A program made the position numbers and the translations under genes. A stretch of 64,000 nt of DNA from Phaeobacter cretensis. GTDB taxonomy: Bacteria; Pseudomonadota; Alphaproteobacteria; Rhodobacterales; Rhodobacteraceae. Location: positions 1,488,001 to 1,552,000 of the forward strand of contig NZ_JBKBEU010000001.1 in the NCBI RefSeq assembly GCF_047372505.1, read 5' to 3'. Positions 1 through 8,669 of this stretch are shown here, one piece after another. The first letter of the stretch is position 1. Every line of letters begins with the position of its first letter. The notes beneath the pieces were generated by a model, which was not told the DNA's origin, did not search any database, and worked only from the letters and a program-made list of their open reading frames with translations.

Positions 1-105
1 TCCGATATGACACCAACAGGCGCAAGCCGCTGGCTTTCCCTGCGCGACAACGTAGCGATGGGAAATCTGGATCTTGCATCCCTAAAACAGGAGACCACTG
101 CATGA
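1..105 (+). CDS. C-terminal tail of a gene cut by the window edge, probably a TctC-like receptor
   Basis: An open frame enters from the left edge and stops at TGA 103-105, leaving 34 residues that end KQETTA. The stop overlaps the ATG of tctB (ATGA), so the two are translationally coupled. In tripartite tricarboxylate transporter (TTT) operons the gene before the small membrane subunit is normally the periplasmic substrate-binding protein TctC; that context is the only basis for the name. The visible residues carry no motif I recognise, so another protein is possible. Confidence 0.4.
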   Translation, partial: SDMTPTGASRWLSLRDNVAMGNLDLASLKQETTA

Positions 106-608
106 ATTCCGAGCGCCACCGAGACATCATCACGGCATTGATTTTTCTTTTACTCGGGATCGGGGCAATTCTGTTCATCATTCCAAGTGGTGTCAAAGTG
201 CCAAGCACCGTGAAGATTGCAACCTTGTCTCCTGATTTTTGGCCCCGGATCATCGCATCCGGGACTATTGCAGCCTCGCTTTTTTTGTTGATCGAGACAG
301 CGCTTATGCCGCAACCGCAAGTCGATGAGGATGAAGCGGAAGAAATCGCAAAATACCAGTTTGCGAACTTGCCCGCCACGCTTCGTATTTTTGTTTTGGT
401 AGCCGCACTTTTTGCGTTTTACGCAAGCCTCACGACCATGGGCGTCGTTGCGGCGTCGATGATACTGATCTTTGCGATGATGTTGTTTTTTGGAGAACGT
501 AAACTGTGGTTGGCAGCCCTTCTCAGTGTTGCGGTACCGGCACTGCTATATCTGTTTTTCAGATATGTGGCCTCTGTCCCCATCCCCCTTGGCATATTCG
601 AAAATTGA
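102..608 (+). CDS. tctB: TTT transporter small membrane subunit (TctB family)
   Basis: 168 residues, the usual size of TctB, the small membrane subunit of tripartite tricarboxylate transporters, which import carboxylic acids with the help of an ion gradient. Hydrophobic segments lie at about residues 10-28, 46-66, 93-112, 114-131 and 136-155, with an acidic, Glu/Asp-rich cytoplasmic stretch near residues 71-83. The ATG overlaps the stop of the preceding gene, and the large subunit tctA follows after 11 bases. TctB proteins diverge strongly, so the family call rests on size, topology and the tctA neighbour. The substrate cannot be told from the sequence. Confidence 0.85.
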   Translation: MNSERHRDIITALIFLLLGIGAILFIIPSGVKVPSTVKIATLSPDFWPRIIASGTIAASLFLLIETALMPQPQVDEDEAEEIAKYQFANLPATLRIFVLVAALFAFYASLTTMGVVAASMILIFAMMLFFGERKLWLAALLSVAVPALLYLFFRYVASVPIPLGIFEN

Positions 609-619
609 GGAGTTGAGTC

Positions 620-2125
620 ATGGACGTCATTCTTGAGGCATTATCCGTCTTTCTGTCTTGGCAAAACATTCTTGTTGTTGGCATCGGTGTTGCGATCGGT
701 ACGATCATCGGGGCAATTCCGGGCATGACCACGCCGATGGGTGTGGCACTGGCCCTTCCATTCACGTTTTCCATGCCGCCGGTGGCAGGTATTCTACTGC
801 TTTTGGGTGTCTACAAGGGCGGGCTATATGGCGGGTCCATCTCTGCGATCTTGATAAAAACGCCGGGCACACCCGCCGCTGCCTGCACTGTGCTGGATGG
901 TTATCCGCTTAGCCAAAAAGGCGAAGCACGCAAGGCACTCGACATCGCACTTTACGCCTCATGTACTGCCGATCTGATTTCGAACCTGTCGCTCATCCTC
1001 TTTGCAGGAGTCCTGGCCAGCTTCGCGCTCAGCTTTGGTCCGCCAGAGTTCTTTACCCTGATTGTCTTTTCGCTGACCGTTATCGCAGGCGTCTCTGGCC
1101 CGAGCCTCGCCAAAGGCATCCTGTCAGCGTGTCTGGGGTTGATCCTAGCCACCATCGGCCTGGATCTGGTTTACGGCACCGAAAGGTTCATCTTTGGTGA
1201 CTACCGCCTGATGGCCGGCCTGAATTTCATTCCCGTTCTGATCGGGCTTTTTGCCCTTCCAGAAATCATCAACCGGGCGGCCCACCGTGCACGCCCCGGC
1301 GGGCTGCGGGCCCAGAATCTGGGCGTCGGCGCGACGTTGGCAGATTATCTAAGCGTGCTGAAATCCACGGTCCGCGGCAGCATCTTTGGCGTGATATTGG
1401 GCGCAATCCCCGGCATTGGCGGGGCACCGGCTGCATTCCTGTCCTATTCAGAGGCGCGACGAACGTCGAAGAAGCCTGAAGAATTTGGCAAGGGTTCAAT
1501 TGAGGGCTTGGCGGCGGCCGAAGCCGGGAACAACGGTGTCGCCGGCGCCACCATGATTCCACTGCTTGCACTCGGTATTCCAGGCGATGTCATCACAGCC
1601 GTTATCCTTGGAGCCTTCATGATCCACGGGCTTCGTCCCGGTCCGATCCTTTTTGATCAGAACCTGCCGATGATATATGCGCTGTTTATGGGTATATTGC
1701 TCAGCTCGGCCTATCTGCTGATCGTTGGCAAAGTCGCGATCCGCTTCTTTAGCCGGGTTGCCACGGTGCCGAACCGCATCCTCTATCCGATTGTCTTCGT
1801 GCTGTGTGTTTACGGCGCATATGCGGTCAACAACAACCTATTTGACGTTCTGGTCATGCTGGTGATGGGGCTGGTGGGTTATGGCATGTTGCGGCTGAAT
1901 ATTCCGGTCGCACCCTTCCTGATTGCCTATGTGCTGGGCCCCCTGTTGGAGGACAATTTCCGCCAATCCTTGCTGATAGCTGATGGGGACAACACCATCT
2001 TCTTCCGCAACACTATCTGCATCATCTTTTGGGGTCTGACCTGCCTCTCCCTATTTGTGCTCGTGCGCAACCGCATTCAGGCGGCACGCACCGGCAAAGC
2101 ATCCGTGCTAACGACAGGAGGATAA
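620..2125 (+). CDS. tctA: TTT transporter large permease subunit (TctA family)
   Basis: 501 residues, the normal length of TctA, the large pore-forming permease of tripartite tricarboxylate transporters in the inner membrane. Two glycine-proline signature loops typical of the family are visible: GAIPGMTTPMG near residues 33-43 and GAIPGIGGAPAAF near 257-269, marking the internal repeat of the fold. Many hydrophobic helices cover the rest. The start is supported by GAGGAG at 607-612. It is part of the operon with tctB upstream, and the metallophosphoesterase starts 2 bases after its stop. The cargo is unknown; the nearby phosphoesterase suggests a phosphate-ester or acid linked to one, but that is speculation. 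Confidence 0.93.
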   Translation: MDVILEALSVFLSWQNILVVGIGVAIGTIIGAIPGMTTPMGVALALPFTFSMPPVAGILLLLGVYKGGLYGGSISAILIKTPGTPAAACTVLDGYPLSQKGEARKALDIALYASCTADLISNLSLILFAGVLASFALSFGPPEFFTLIVFSLTVIAGVSGPSLAKGILSACLGLILATIGLDLVYGTERFIFGDYRLMAGLNFIPVLIGLFALPEIINRAAHRARPGGLRAQNLGVGATLADYLSVLKSTVRGSIFGVILGAIPGIGGAPAAFLSYSEARRTSKKPEEFGKGSIEGLAAAEAGNNGVAGATMIPLLALGIPGDVITAVILGAFMIHGLRPGPILFDQNLPMIYALFMGILLSSAYLLIVGKVAIRFFSRVATVPNRILYPIVFVLCVYGAYAVNNNLFDVLVMLVMGLVGYGMLRLNIPVAPFLIAYVLGPLLEDNFRQSLLIADGDNTIFFRNTICIIFWGLTCLSLFVLVRNRIQAARTGKASVLTTGG

Positions 2126-2127
2126 CG

Positions 2128-3918
2128 ATGTCGCGAAACCGGAACGATTTGGGCGAGCAACTGTTCGCTTTTGCGGTCATATCGGACACCCATGTGAACC
2201 CAGATGAAGACATCTGTAACTCACCCTTTCCGGTGAATGCCCGTGCCAACAGGCGATTTCGCCATGTGATTGCCGACCTGAACCGCCGCGACATCGACTT
2301 TGTTGTCCATCTGGGCGATTTGCTCCATCCCGTGCCAGAGACCGGTGATCTCTATGCCGCTGCCGCAAACACCTATCGCGCGATTGAGGCCGATCTGCGC
2401 GTGCCCATCACGCATGTGCCGGGCAACCATGACATTGGCGACACAGCTGTCAAAGGCGCGCCGGCCAGCCCTTCAACTGAAGCAACGATTGAGGCGTGGA
2501 CAAAGGAATTTGGCGCGCAATACCAAGCGTTTTCGCATGGGGACGTGCGGTTCATTCTTCTCAATGCGCAGCTGATCAATTCGGGCTTGCCAGACGAGGC
2601 CCGTCAAGCCCAATGGTTCGAGGCAGAGTTAGCAGCCACCGACACCCGCGTCATGGTGATGCTGCACCACCCGCTCTATTTGTGTTTCCCCGAGGAGCCA
2701 GACCATTACGACAACACCGACCAGCCGGGGCGGGACTGGATTCTTGGTCTGATTGAACGCCACGGTGTTGAGGCGATGTTCGCCGGTCATGCGCATAATT
2801 TTTGGTATGATCGGATTGGCGAGACCGACTATTATCTTGCGCCCTCAACCTGTTTTGTCCGGCAGGATTACTCTGAGATGCTGCGCGTAACGCCACCGGA
2901 TGGCAGCGAGTTTGGCCGCGATGACAAAGCTAAGCTGGGCTATTTCATTGTGAGCGTTTTTGAGAAAGGACATACTGTACGCTTCGTCAGAACCTATGGC
3001 ACCGAACAAGCTGCGGGTGATAATACCGCTCCGCTGCGCAATCTCGCGCCAACACCTGCCGAAAACGCGGCCCCTCTAATCGGGTTCGACCTGCGTCAGA
3101 ACTGGGCCGAGATTTCCGAAGTGCCACCTTCGGGCGGGCTTGATGAATTTGACCGCAAACATGTGCGTAACGACTATCCTTTGCTTGCATTGATCGAGAT
3201 GGGAGTGCGCGACATCCGCATCCCTTTGGCTGACCTACGCGATCCGATGCGCAGACAACGACTTTGCGCCCTCAATCATCTCGGGTTCAGACCCACGATC
3301 TTTGGATTTGGCATTCCCTCTGACGCGGATCTGGCCCTGATCGGTAGCAATCGTGAATACTTGCGCGACTGGGAAATGACGATTGACTGGGCTTCGCTCA
3401 ATGAATTGCAAAGTGACTTCAGCAAACTACAAGACCTCGCCGGACTGCCAATCTATCTGTCGCGCATGCGCTCAAAAAAGGACCTGCCAGCGGGTGCATT
3501 GTACTTCCACGTGATCAACCATGGTTTCACGCAGACCGACACGCAGCAGCTTGATGAATTGGCAGCGATGAACTTACCCGGCGTGAGCGGCGCGGTCTTT
3601 CGGTTGGGCAGTCAGATGCCCGTCGTTGAAACTATCAGTGGCGTTGACATGATGATGTCTGAAAGGGGTCTACGTGCCTCGATTCACATGCGCGTTTCTG
3701 GCGATAATCCCGCCGAACCGCATCGTGATCACACCGAAACCTGCGCCCGTTTCAAAGCGGCTCTCGAAATCGGGCCAAGCCTAAAAACAACTCGGCTTTT
3801 CTGCGATACGTTGGTCGACAATGACAGGGGCTATTTCCCGCGCATGGGCGCAATCGATAGGGCTGGTAATCCAAACAGGCTGTTTGAGGTGATCCGAGCC
3901 GCGCATCTGATAACGTAG
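2128..3918 (+). CDS. calcineurin-like metallophosphoesterase with an extra C-terminal domain
   Basis: 596 residues from the ATG at 2128, chosen because ACAGGAGG (2114-2121) precedes it and tctA ends 2 bases before; the open frame extends upstream but without support. The N-terminal third has the full metallophosphoesterase metal set: D20-x-H22, GDLLH around D64, GNHD at 99-102, HHP with H180, and GHAH at 220-223. These bind two metal ions and cleave phosphomono- or diesters. There is no signal peptide, so it is cytoplasmic. Residues after about 310 form a second region of about 280 residues with alternating hydrophobic strands that I cannot assign. Its position in the TTT operon suggests that it acts on the imported compound. 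Confidence 0.85.
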   Translation: MSRNRNDLGEQLFAFAVISDTHVNPDEDICNSPFPVNARANRRFRHVIADLNRRDIDFVVHLGDLLHPVPETGDLYAAAANTYRAIEADLRVPITHVPGNHDIGDTAVKGAPASPSTEATIEAWTKEFGAQYQAFSHGDVRFILLNAQLINSGLPDEARQAQWFEAELAATDTRVMVMLHHPLYLCFPEEPDHYDNTDQPGRDWILGLIERHGVEAMFAGHAHNFWYDRIGETDYYLAPSTCFVRQDYSEMLRVTPPDGSEFGRDDKAKLGYFIVSVFEKGHTVRFVRTYGTEQAAGDNTAPLRNLAPTPAENAAPLIGFDLRQNWAEISEVPPSGGLDEFDRKHVRNDYPLLALIEMGVRDIRIPLADLRDPMRRQRLCALNHLGFRPTIFGFGIPSDADLALIGSNREYLRDWEMTIDWASLNELQSDFSKLQDLAGLPIYLSRMRSKKDLPAGALYFHVINHGFTQTDTQQLDELAAMNLPGVSGAVFRLGSQMPVVETISGVDMMMSERGLRASIHMRVSGDNPAEPHRDHTETCARFKAALEIGPSLKTTRLFCDTLVDNDRGYFPRMGAIDRAGNPNRLFEVIRAAHLIT

Positions 3919-4773
3919 TATTTGGGCTGGCCGAGGTCATGCGTGAGATTTCAGAAATCGCCGCCTGCGCCGCTGTTGTTCGACGCAGGCGGCGCCATCG
4001 CGTCGTCAGTATCGGAAATCCGCCGATCCCCCTGAGCATATCGACCATTCTTTACGGCACTTGCCAGGATGTGATCTTGACGGCACCCCCTATCGTCCGG
4101 AGTAATCAGCGACAGACGCTTGCCGGTGTTTCGCCTCTGTTTATCCTTCAAATTCTTTAGAGATCGGCTGGCGATCTGCAGGGATCAGCTTAAGCGAACG
4201 ACTGGTTTGGCGAAAGTAGCAGTAATGCTGAAAGGGCGTTGCCACAAATGCCGAGGCATTTTTGCGTGAGCACTAGCCGCGCCAGCAAAGGGCGGCTCTG
4301 TCCCGCTGCCCAAACATTTCCACGGTCATTTTTGAACGTCCGCTGTGGCTAAGCCAAACAGGAAACCTCATTAACAATCGAAACCTGTTTACCGGGGAGC
4401 TCGAGCCAGTAATTGTCGCAAATCGAGATGCAGACTTATGTGACCAAAGAGACAAGTTCCGTTCTTCAACAAATTTACACCACTTTGAATTTAAATAATA
4501 AATTTCAACTCTGGAGGTGAAACTATGCACTCTTTCTCATCTCTTCATAAATGTCCCGGCGTTTTTCTCCCTCTGGGCAAAACCTTGTCGCCAACCGACA
4601 GATATTTTGATTTTCCCAGCAATATCCCTGTGAATCGGACCTTTGTGCAGCTCGCGGCAAATGGTACGGAAGCGCCCAAAATACTGGATGCTGCAGTGCT
4701 TTCGAATGTCTGGATCAGCAAAGTCGCTCCGCACATTCGTTTCCACATGCGCAGTATGATGCGCAAACCCGTG
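3919..4773 (+). other. 855-base gene-free stretch with degenerate sequence
   Basis: No credible gene was found on either strand. Short frames here have no recognisable domain and most lack ribosome sites. The block at 4291-4306 (GGCGGCTCTGTCCCGC) matches 13 of 16 bases of another non-coding block at 9744-9759, suggesting members of a dispersed intergenic repeat. The stretch separates the rightward tct operon from the leftward cytochrome gene, so it should hold the terminators of both; I see no clear hairpin with a T-run. Confidence 0.5.
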
Positions 4774-5826
4774 TCAAGGTTCGTCCACGGCGAAGCGGTC
4801 GGACAGGTAGGCCAGAATCTGGCTCAGCTCGGCTTGGTCAGCGGTCAAACCGTTTCCGATCATCCGAGTGACGAGTGTCACTGCGTCGTCATGGCTTTGT
4901 AGCCCGGCATTCTCAACCAAAAGCGGCGAGTGGCATTGTGAACATTTAGTCTCGAACAGGGTTTCCGCCGCATCGGTGGAATAATCGACTGGCCTGGCCA
5001 AATCGGATAGCCTGATCGCCTCCCGGGATTCAGTCGCTTCGGCGGATTGGGTGAGCCTGTCGCCGACCCCTTTGCGCAAGGTCGGTGTAATGGCGATAAG
5101 ATAAGCCGTAACGCTCCATTGTTCACTTTCGGTGATTGGTCTGAGGGTTGACGCTCGATTGGCCATCCGCATGACGGTCTTGTGCCATGCTTCTGGCGTG
5201 CGGGGCGTTATCAAAATGGTCCGGAGGTCATGGCATTGCGTGCATTTGTATGTCAGCACGTCACGCCCTTCCGCAAGCCCCGCCGATGAAGCCAGGACTT
5301 CCAATCCTGCCGTGTCCTCAAAGCCGATTAAAGGCAGGAATTTTTCAACCCTTGCGATCCGCTCTTCCGAGAAGTTCTGACCTTCTTGAGCCGTGGCGCG
5401 AAGATAGGCCTCGCGCGCAGCAAAAGGCAGCGCCAAACCGGTCAAAAGCAATGTGCAAATCAGCAATGCCGTTCCGAGCAGGGGCGCGAGTGTTGATTCC
5501 AGGTGCTTAAAGAACCGAACTATCGAGATCTTGATGATCAGGATCGCACCAACAGCAATTCCCATCGTCAAATGGATTACCGTGCGCGCGGGCAGCTCAA
5601 CCTGGTAAGTCCAAAGGCGAGGCACCATCTCCCACATCAAAACGATGTAGATCGCAATAAAAACGTAACCAAACGCCCGATGTACAGTCATCAAAGATCG
5701 CGGCGCCGAACTGCGGTGCTTTTGTTTGTCAAAGGGGAAGCCCCACAGGTAATACATCAAAAACGTCAAAAAGAGCGCTACCAGAAGAAAGGCTCCTCCG
5801 AGGACTGCATTGGTAGACGTACCCAT
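4774..5826 (-). CDS. membrane-anchored di-haem cytochrome c with a four-helix N-terminal domain
   Basis: 350 residues. Four hydrophobic helices lie at about 9-29, 49-67, 84-103 and 116-134, followed by a soluble region with two c-type haem sites, CTQCH at 195-199 and CSQCH at 295-299. His49, His85 and His108 lie in or beside helices and could bind a b-type haem, as in small cytochrome b-like membrane domains; this is inference. The haem domains must face the periplasm. GGGAGAG precedes the ATG. It lies in a leftward group with TPR, cupredoxin and DUF4142 genes, but 207 bases separate it from the TPR gene, so it may have its own promoter. Likely role: electron transfer in the membrane; partner unknown. 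Confidence 0.8.
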   Translation of the reverse strand: MGTSTNAVLGGAFLLVALFLTFLMYYLWGFPFDKQKHRSSAPRSLMTVHRAFGYVFIAIYIVLMWEMVPRLWTYQVELPARTVIHLTMGIAVGAILIIKISIVRFFKHLESTLAPLLGTALLICTLLLTGLALPFAAREAYLRATAQEGQNFSEERIARVEKFLPLIGFEDTAGLEVLASSAGLAEGRDVLTYKCTQCHDLRTILITPRTPEAWHKTVMRMANRASTLRPITESEQWSVTAYLIAITPTLRKGVGDRLTQSAEATESREAIRLSDLARPVDYSTDAAETLFETKCSQCHSPLLVENAGLQSHDDAVTLVTRMIGNGLTADQAELSQILAYLSDRFAVDEP

Positions 5827-6033
5827 TTGATTTCCAATTCTCTCCCGAATTCGTCACGTCAGCGCGCAAATCAAACGTCGTCATGCATCCTGATGCGTAA
5901 GACCCTGTGGAAGAATTCGTACTGTGTGATTTACCAACCGTGTCTGCTGTTTTGGCGAAGTACATGGACGCACTCGGCCTTAGGCAAACACTCGCTCAGC
6001 ACTCAATTCGACGGTGCTGTGGCTGAATATGAC

Positions 6034-6576
6034 TTAGATATCGTTGTCCTTTGGCAAAAGGAAACGTTCATTCAGCCACGGATTGATCGCCAAAGCTTGA
6101 CGCAGCGCGTCGTAGCCAATCTCGGTACGCCCCATGCTAAGCAAGACTGTTGCACGACCTGCAAGGGCACCAAAATGCCGTGGTTCAAGCTCTAGTGTTT
6201 TTGCAATGTCCTCAAGTGAATCGTCGTAGTCTTGACGCAAGAAGTAAACATAGGCGCGTTGGTTCCATCCTTCGGCATAGAGTGGACAGTATTCGATCAG
6301 GTGGGTGAAGTACTCTGCCGCCTTGCTATAGTCAGCAACTCTGATCCGTTCACGCCCTGCGTCCATCAACTCCTGCGACTGGTCATCAGGGGCCGTGATC
6401 CAAATTTCCCAAAGCTGATTAGTAATGGCCCGGCCCTGCATCTCGTTCGAGGCTGTTCGCAGTTCGGAATAGAGACGGTTCTGCTCAAATTGATCCGCTT
6501 GAACATCTGAGCAACTGAAGGCCTGCGATGGCGTCAAGAGCACGAAGATGAGCGTGCCAAGAAGGTTCGGTTTCAT
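6034..6576 (-). CDS. exported tetratricopeptide-repeat protein
   Basis: 180 residues. The first 19 or so (MKPNLLGTLIFVLLTPSQA) form a signal peptide, so the protein is periplasmic. Residues about 80-165 contain two to three helical TPR-like repeats, with patterns such as AAEYFTHLIEYCPLYAEGWNQRAYV and ALEIEPRHFGALAGRA-type spacing, which usually mediate protein-protein contacts. GGAG precedes the ATG. It begins 24 bases after the cupredoxin gene stops, so it belongs to the cupredoxin-DUF4142 operon. Similar small TPR proteins are common in Rhodobacterales; a specific partner cannot be named. Confidence 0.7.
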   Translation of the reverse strand: MKPNLLGTLIFVLLTPSQAFSCSDVQADQFEQNRLYSELRTASNEMQGRAITNQLWEIWITAPDDQSQELMDAGRERIRVADYSKAAEYFTHLIEYCPLYAEGWNQRAYVYFLRQDYDDSLEDIAKTLELEPRHFGALAGRATVLLSMGRTEIGYDALRQALAINPWLNERFLLPKDNDI

Positions 6577-6600
6577 TGCAGGTCTCCAGTCGTTCCAGGG

Positions 6601-6942
6601 TCACAAAATCTCGATTGAGCCCTGCATGTGCGGATGGAAGGCGCAGAAGTATGAAGTTTCCATATCTTCAGTGACGGTAACTTCGCCAATTTCGCCTTTG
6701 ACGATTTCCTCTGTGTCCCAACCAAATTCGTCGGCAGTGGCCGTGTGCGGGGCGACGTCGTGGTTGGTCCAGCGGATTGTGTCACCTACGTGAACTTGCA
6801 GCTGTGCGGGCTCGAAAGTGAAGGACTTGATGGCGACATCATGCACGACAGGTCCAGCGGCGCGAAGCGACGTGGTGGTCAGGACGACTGCTGATGCAGC
6901 CGCCCCACCGATCACGTTTCGGCGTGAAAGGTTTGGTCCCAT
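6601..6942 (-). CDS. Tat-exported cupredoxin (plastocyanin/pseudoazurin-like)
   Basis: 113 residues. The N-terminus has a twin-arginine signal (SRRNVIGG, Arg7-Arg8) followed by a hydrophobic run, so it is exported folded, probably with copper already bound. The type-1 copper ligands are all visible: His66 in APHTAT, and Cys100, His103 and Met106 in the CAFHPHM loop. It is a single-domain electron carrier of the plastocyanin/amicyanin type. Its ATG overlaps the stop of the DUF4142 gene (TAATG), so translation is coupled. The nearby membrane cytochrome c is the obvious candidate redox partner, but this is inference from position. Confidence 0.9.
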   Translation of the reverse strand: MGPNLSRRNVIGGAAASAVVLTTTSLRAAGPVVHDVAIKSFTFEPAQLQVHVGDTIRWTNHDVAPHTATADEFGWDTEEIVKGEIGEVTVTEDMETSYFCAFHPHMQGSIEIL

Positions 6943-7466
6943 TAGTTCAGCGCCTCAACCATAATTTCGGCGTGTCCTTCGTGCACCTTGAAGATTTCAA
7001 GACCTTGCTCGAACAGTGCCTTCACCTCGGCATTGTCGATGTTGGGGATCATTGTGTTTTCAACAAGATCATTCACTGCCTGGTGATAGGCCAGCTCGTT
7101 GGTCGCATAAGCAGCATCAAATTCCGCGCCACGTAGTTTGACGAAGCCGTCGATGATTTCTTCGGCATTTGCGTTCAGCGTTTGGCTGAATGCATTGTCC
7201 TGCGCGCTTGCACCCAATTTGTCCAGCAAGCCCAAAGCCGCTTCATTCACCGCCGTATGGTCGCGGATCATCGTATTGGCGAACTCGTGAATGTTGGGGT
7301 TGGTAGACAGTGCCAGTGCCAGATAGGCATACCGAATGTCGATGTTATCGGCAGTATAAGCGATGTGCGCATATTCAAGATCGCTCATATCAGCAACATC
7401 CTGGGCGATTGCCTGTGTGCTGGTCATGGCCAGCGCCAAGGCAAGAGTGGAAATCAGTTTCTTCAT
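6942..7466 (-). CDS. exported DUF4142 (ferritin-like helical) protein
   Basis: 174 residues from the ATG at 7466, chosen because a signal peptide (MKKLISTLALALAMTSTQAIA) starts there; the frame opens 11 codons earlier. The mature part is helical with repeated His and Glu residues, for example FANTMIRDHTAVNEAAL and ELAYHQAVNDLV, matching the DUF4142 family, which is predicted to fold like ferritin-type four-helix bundles. Members are periplasmic, and their chemistry is not established. It is the first gene of a leftward operon with the cupredoxin and TPR protein and shares the 138-base intergenic space with the divergent AraC-type regulator, a likely controller. Confidence 0.82.
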   Translation of the reverse strand: MKKLISTLALALAMTSTQAIAQDVADMSDLEYAHIAYTADNIDIRYAYLALALSTNPNIHEFANTMIRDHTAVNEAALGLLDKLGASAQDNAFSQTLNANAEEIIDGFVKLRGAEFDAAYATNELAYHQAVNDLVENTMIPNIDNAEVKALFEQGLEIFKVHEGHAEIMVEALN

Positions 7467-7570
7467 CTCGGGAACTCCAAAGTGTGTTTCGATGCACAAG
7501 GAGTAATCGCGACCATGGCGTCCGATATATGCGTGAACGTCCGAAGTTTCGTGCAGATCGTTCAGTTGTG

Positions 7571-7598
7571 TGTACAGATGCGTCTAAGGGTCTATAAT
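7571..7598 (+). promoter_or_regulatory. putative sigma-70 promoter of the araC-type gene, close to its ATG
   Basis: TGTACA at 7571-7576, 16-base spacer, then a perfect TATAAT at 7593-7598. The ATG of the regulator is at 7605, six bases past the -10 element, so transcription would start at or next to the start codon and the mRNA would be leaderless. No good ribosome site fits between. The spacing was read directly; promoter activity is inferred. Confidence 0.55.
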
Positions 7599-7604
7599 AC
7601 AGCC

Positions 7605-8561
7605 ATGCTTGATCTACTGAGTGACATCCTCACAAACTTGTCGATGCGCGGAACGCTGTACTTTCGCACGTCTTTCACAAAACCGTGGGGCGTCACTGTT
7701 CCTAGTTATGAAAACGTGGCCCGGTTCCACTTTGCACATCGCGGCAACTGCCTGGTACGCGTTGATGGCGTGGCAGAGCCGATTGCACTTGCGCAAGGCG
7801 ACCTTGTCATCGTTCCACATGGCGCATCCCACGATTTATATTGTGGACATGAAACCGAACACACGGTCATGCCGCTTGATGTTGTGTTGGCACAGTCCGA
7901 CTTTGATGGGTCTGGCGTACTTGTCTATGGTGGAGACGAACCACAAAGTGAAACCCAACTTATCTGCGGCCACTTTTCGTTTGAGCCGAATTCACGCCAC
8001 ATCTTGATGGAGCGCTTGCCGCCGTTCATTCATCTAACGAATTACGGTGAAAGCGCCGGACGATGGATGGAAGCCACACTGCGTGTCATCGGCGAAGAAG
8101 CAGGCGGGCGAAAGATGGGGGGCGACCTCATTGCCCTAAAGATGTCCGAAGCGATTTTGGCGCAGGCCATTCGCAGCTACATTGAAAACGGTGACGCGCA
8201 GGAGTTCGCTTTGGGCGCATTCGCTGACAAGAATCTAAGCCGTGCAATTGATGCGTTTCATAAGGCCCCTGCGGAGCGGTGGACGGTTGAATCGCTTGCC
8301 AGTGCAGCCGGAATGTCACGAACGGGATTCGCTGTTCAGTTTCAAAAGCTGATGCTGATGTCGCCGATGGAATATGTGACGACATGGCGGATGGAGATCG
8401 CCAAGAAAGTTCTACAACAGGCAGGGACATCCTTGACCGATGCGGCGGAGAGCGCAGGCTATGCCTCGGATTCTGCATTTACTCGTGCATTTAAGAAAGA
8501 GACCGGGCAAACACCGGCAGAATTCCGAAAGTTCAGAGGCGCTGTTCATTCGCATTTCTGA
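7605..8561 (+). CDS. AraC-family transcriptional regulator with N-terminal cupin domain
   Basis: 318 residues from the ATG at 7605; the frame is open further upstream, but that part overlaps the divergent DUF4142 gene. Residues about 5-180 match the cupin sensor domain of AraC-type regulators (FHFAHRGNCLVRVDG, with IVPHGASHDLYC following). The C-terminal 100 residues hold the double helix-turn-helix: WTVESLASAAGMSRTGFAVQF, then the second motif ending YASDSAFTRAFKKETGQTP. It probably binds a small molecule and controls itself and the divergent cupredoxin operon. The -10 element abuts the start codon, suggesting leaderless translation. The effector is unknown. Confidence 0.9.
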   Translation: MLDLLSDILTNLSMRGTLYFRTSFTKPWGVTVPSYENVARFHFAHRGNCLVRVDGVAEPIALAQGDLVIVPHGASHDLYCGHETEHTVMPLDVVLAQSDFDGSGVLVYGGDEPQSETQLICGHFSFEPNSRHILMERLPPFIHLTNYGESAGRWMEATLRVIGEEAGGRKMGGDLIALKMSEAILAQAIRSYIENGDAQEFALGAFADKNLSRAIDAFHKAPAERWTVESLASAAGMSRTGFAVQFQKLMLMSPMEYVTTWRMEIAKKVLQQAGTSLTDAAESAGYASDSAFTRAFKKETGQTPAEFRKFRGAVHSHF

Positions 8562-8669
8562 ACGATCTGCATTGCTTTTAGGATATTTTAGCATGTTTCG
8601 GTCGAACTTCGCCGGGTAACCTTCCTCTATCGGCGCTGACAACCAGCTCAAACTAGAGAAAGAAAACCC

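Noticed and set aside
2128..2230. The longer frame of the metallophosphoesterase starting at 2029
   Set aside because: The extra 33 residues overlap tctA and lack a ribosome site; ACAGGAGG favours the ATG at 2128.
4525..4902. A 125-codon plus-strand frame with GGAGGTG before its ATG
   Set aside because: Its last 129 bases run antisense to the cytochrome gene, it has no recognisable domain, and its composition resembles the surrounding degenerate DNA.
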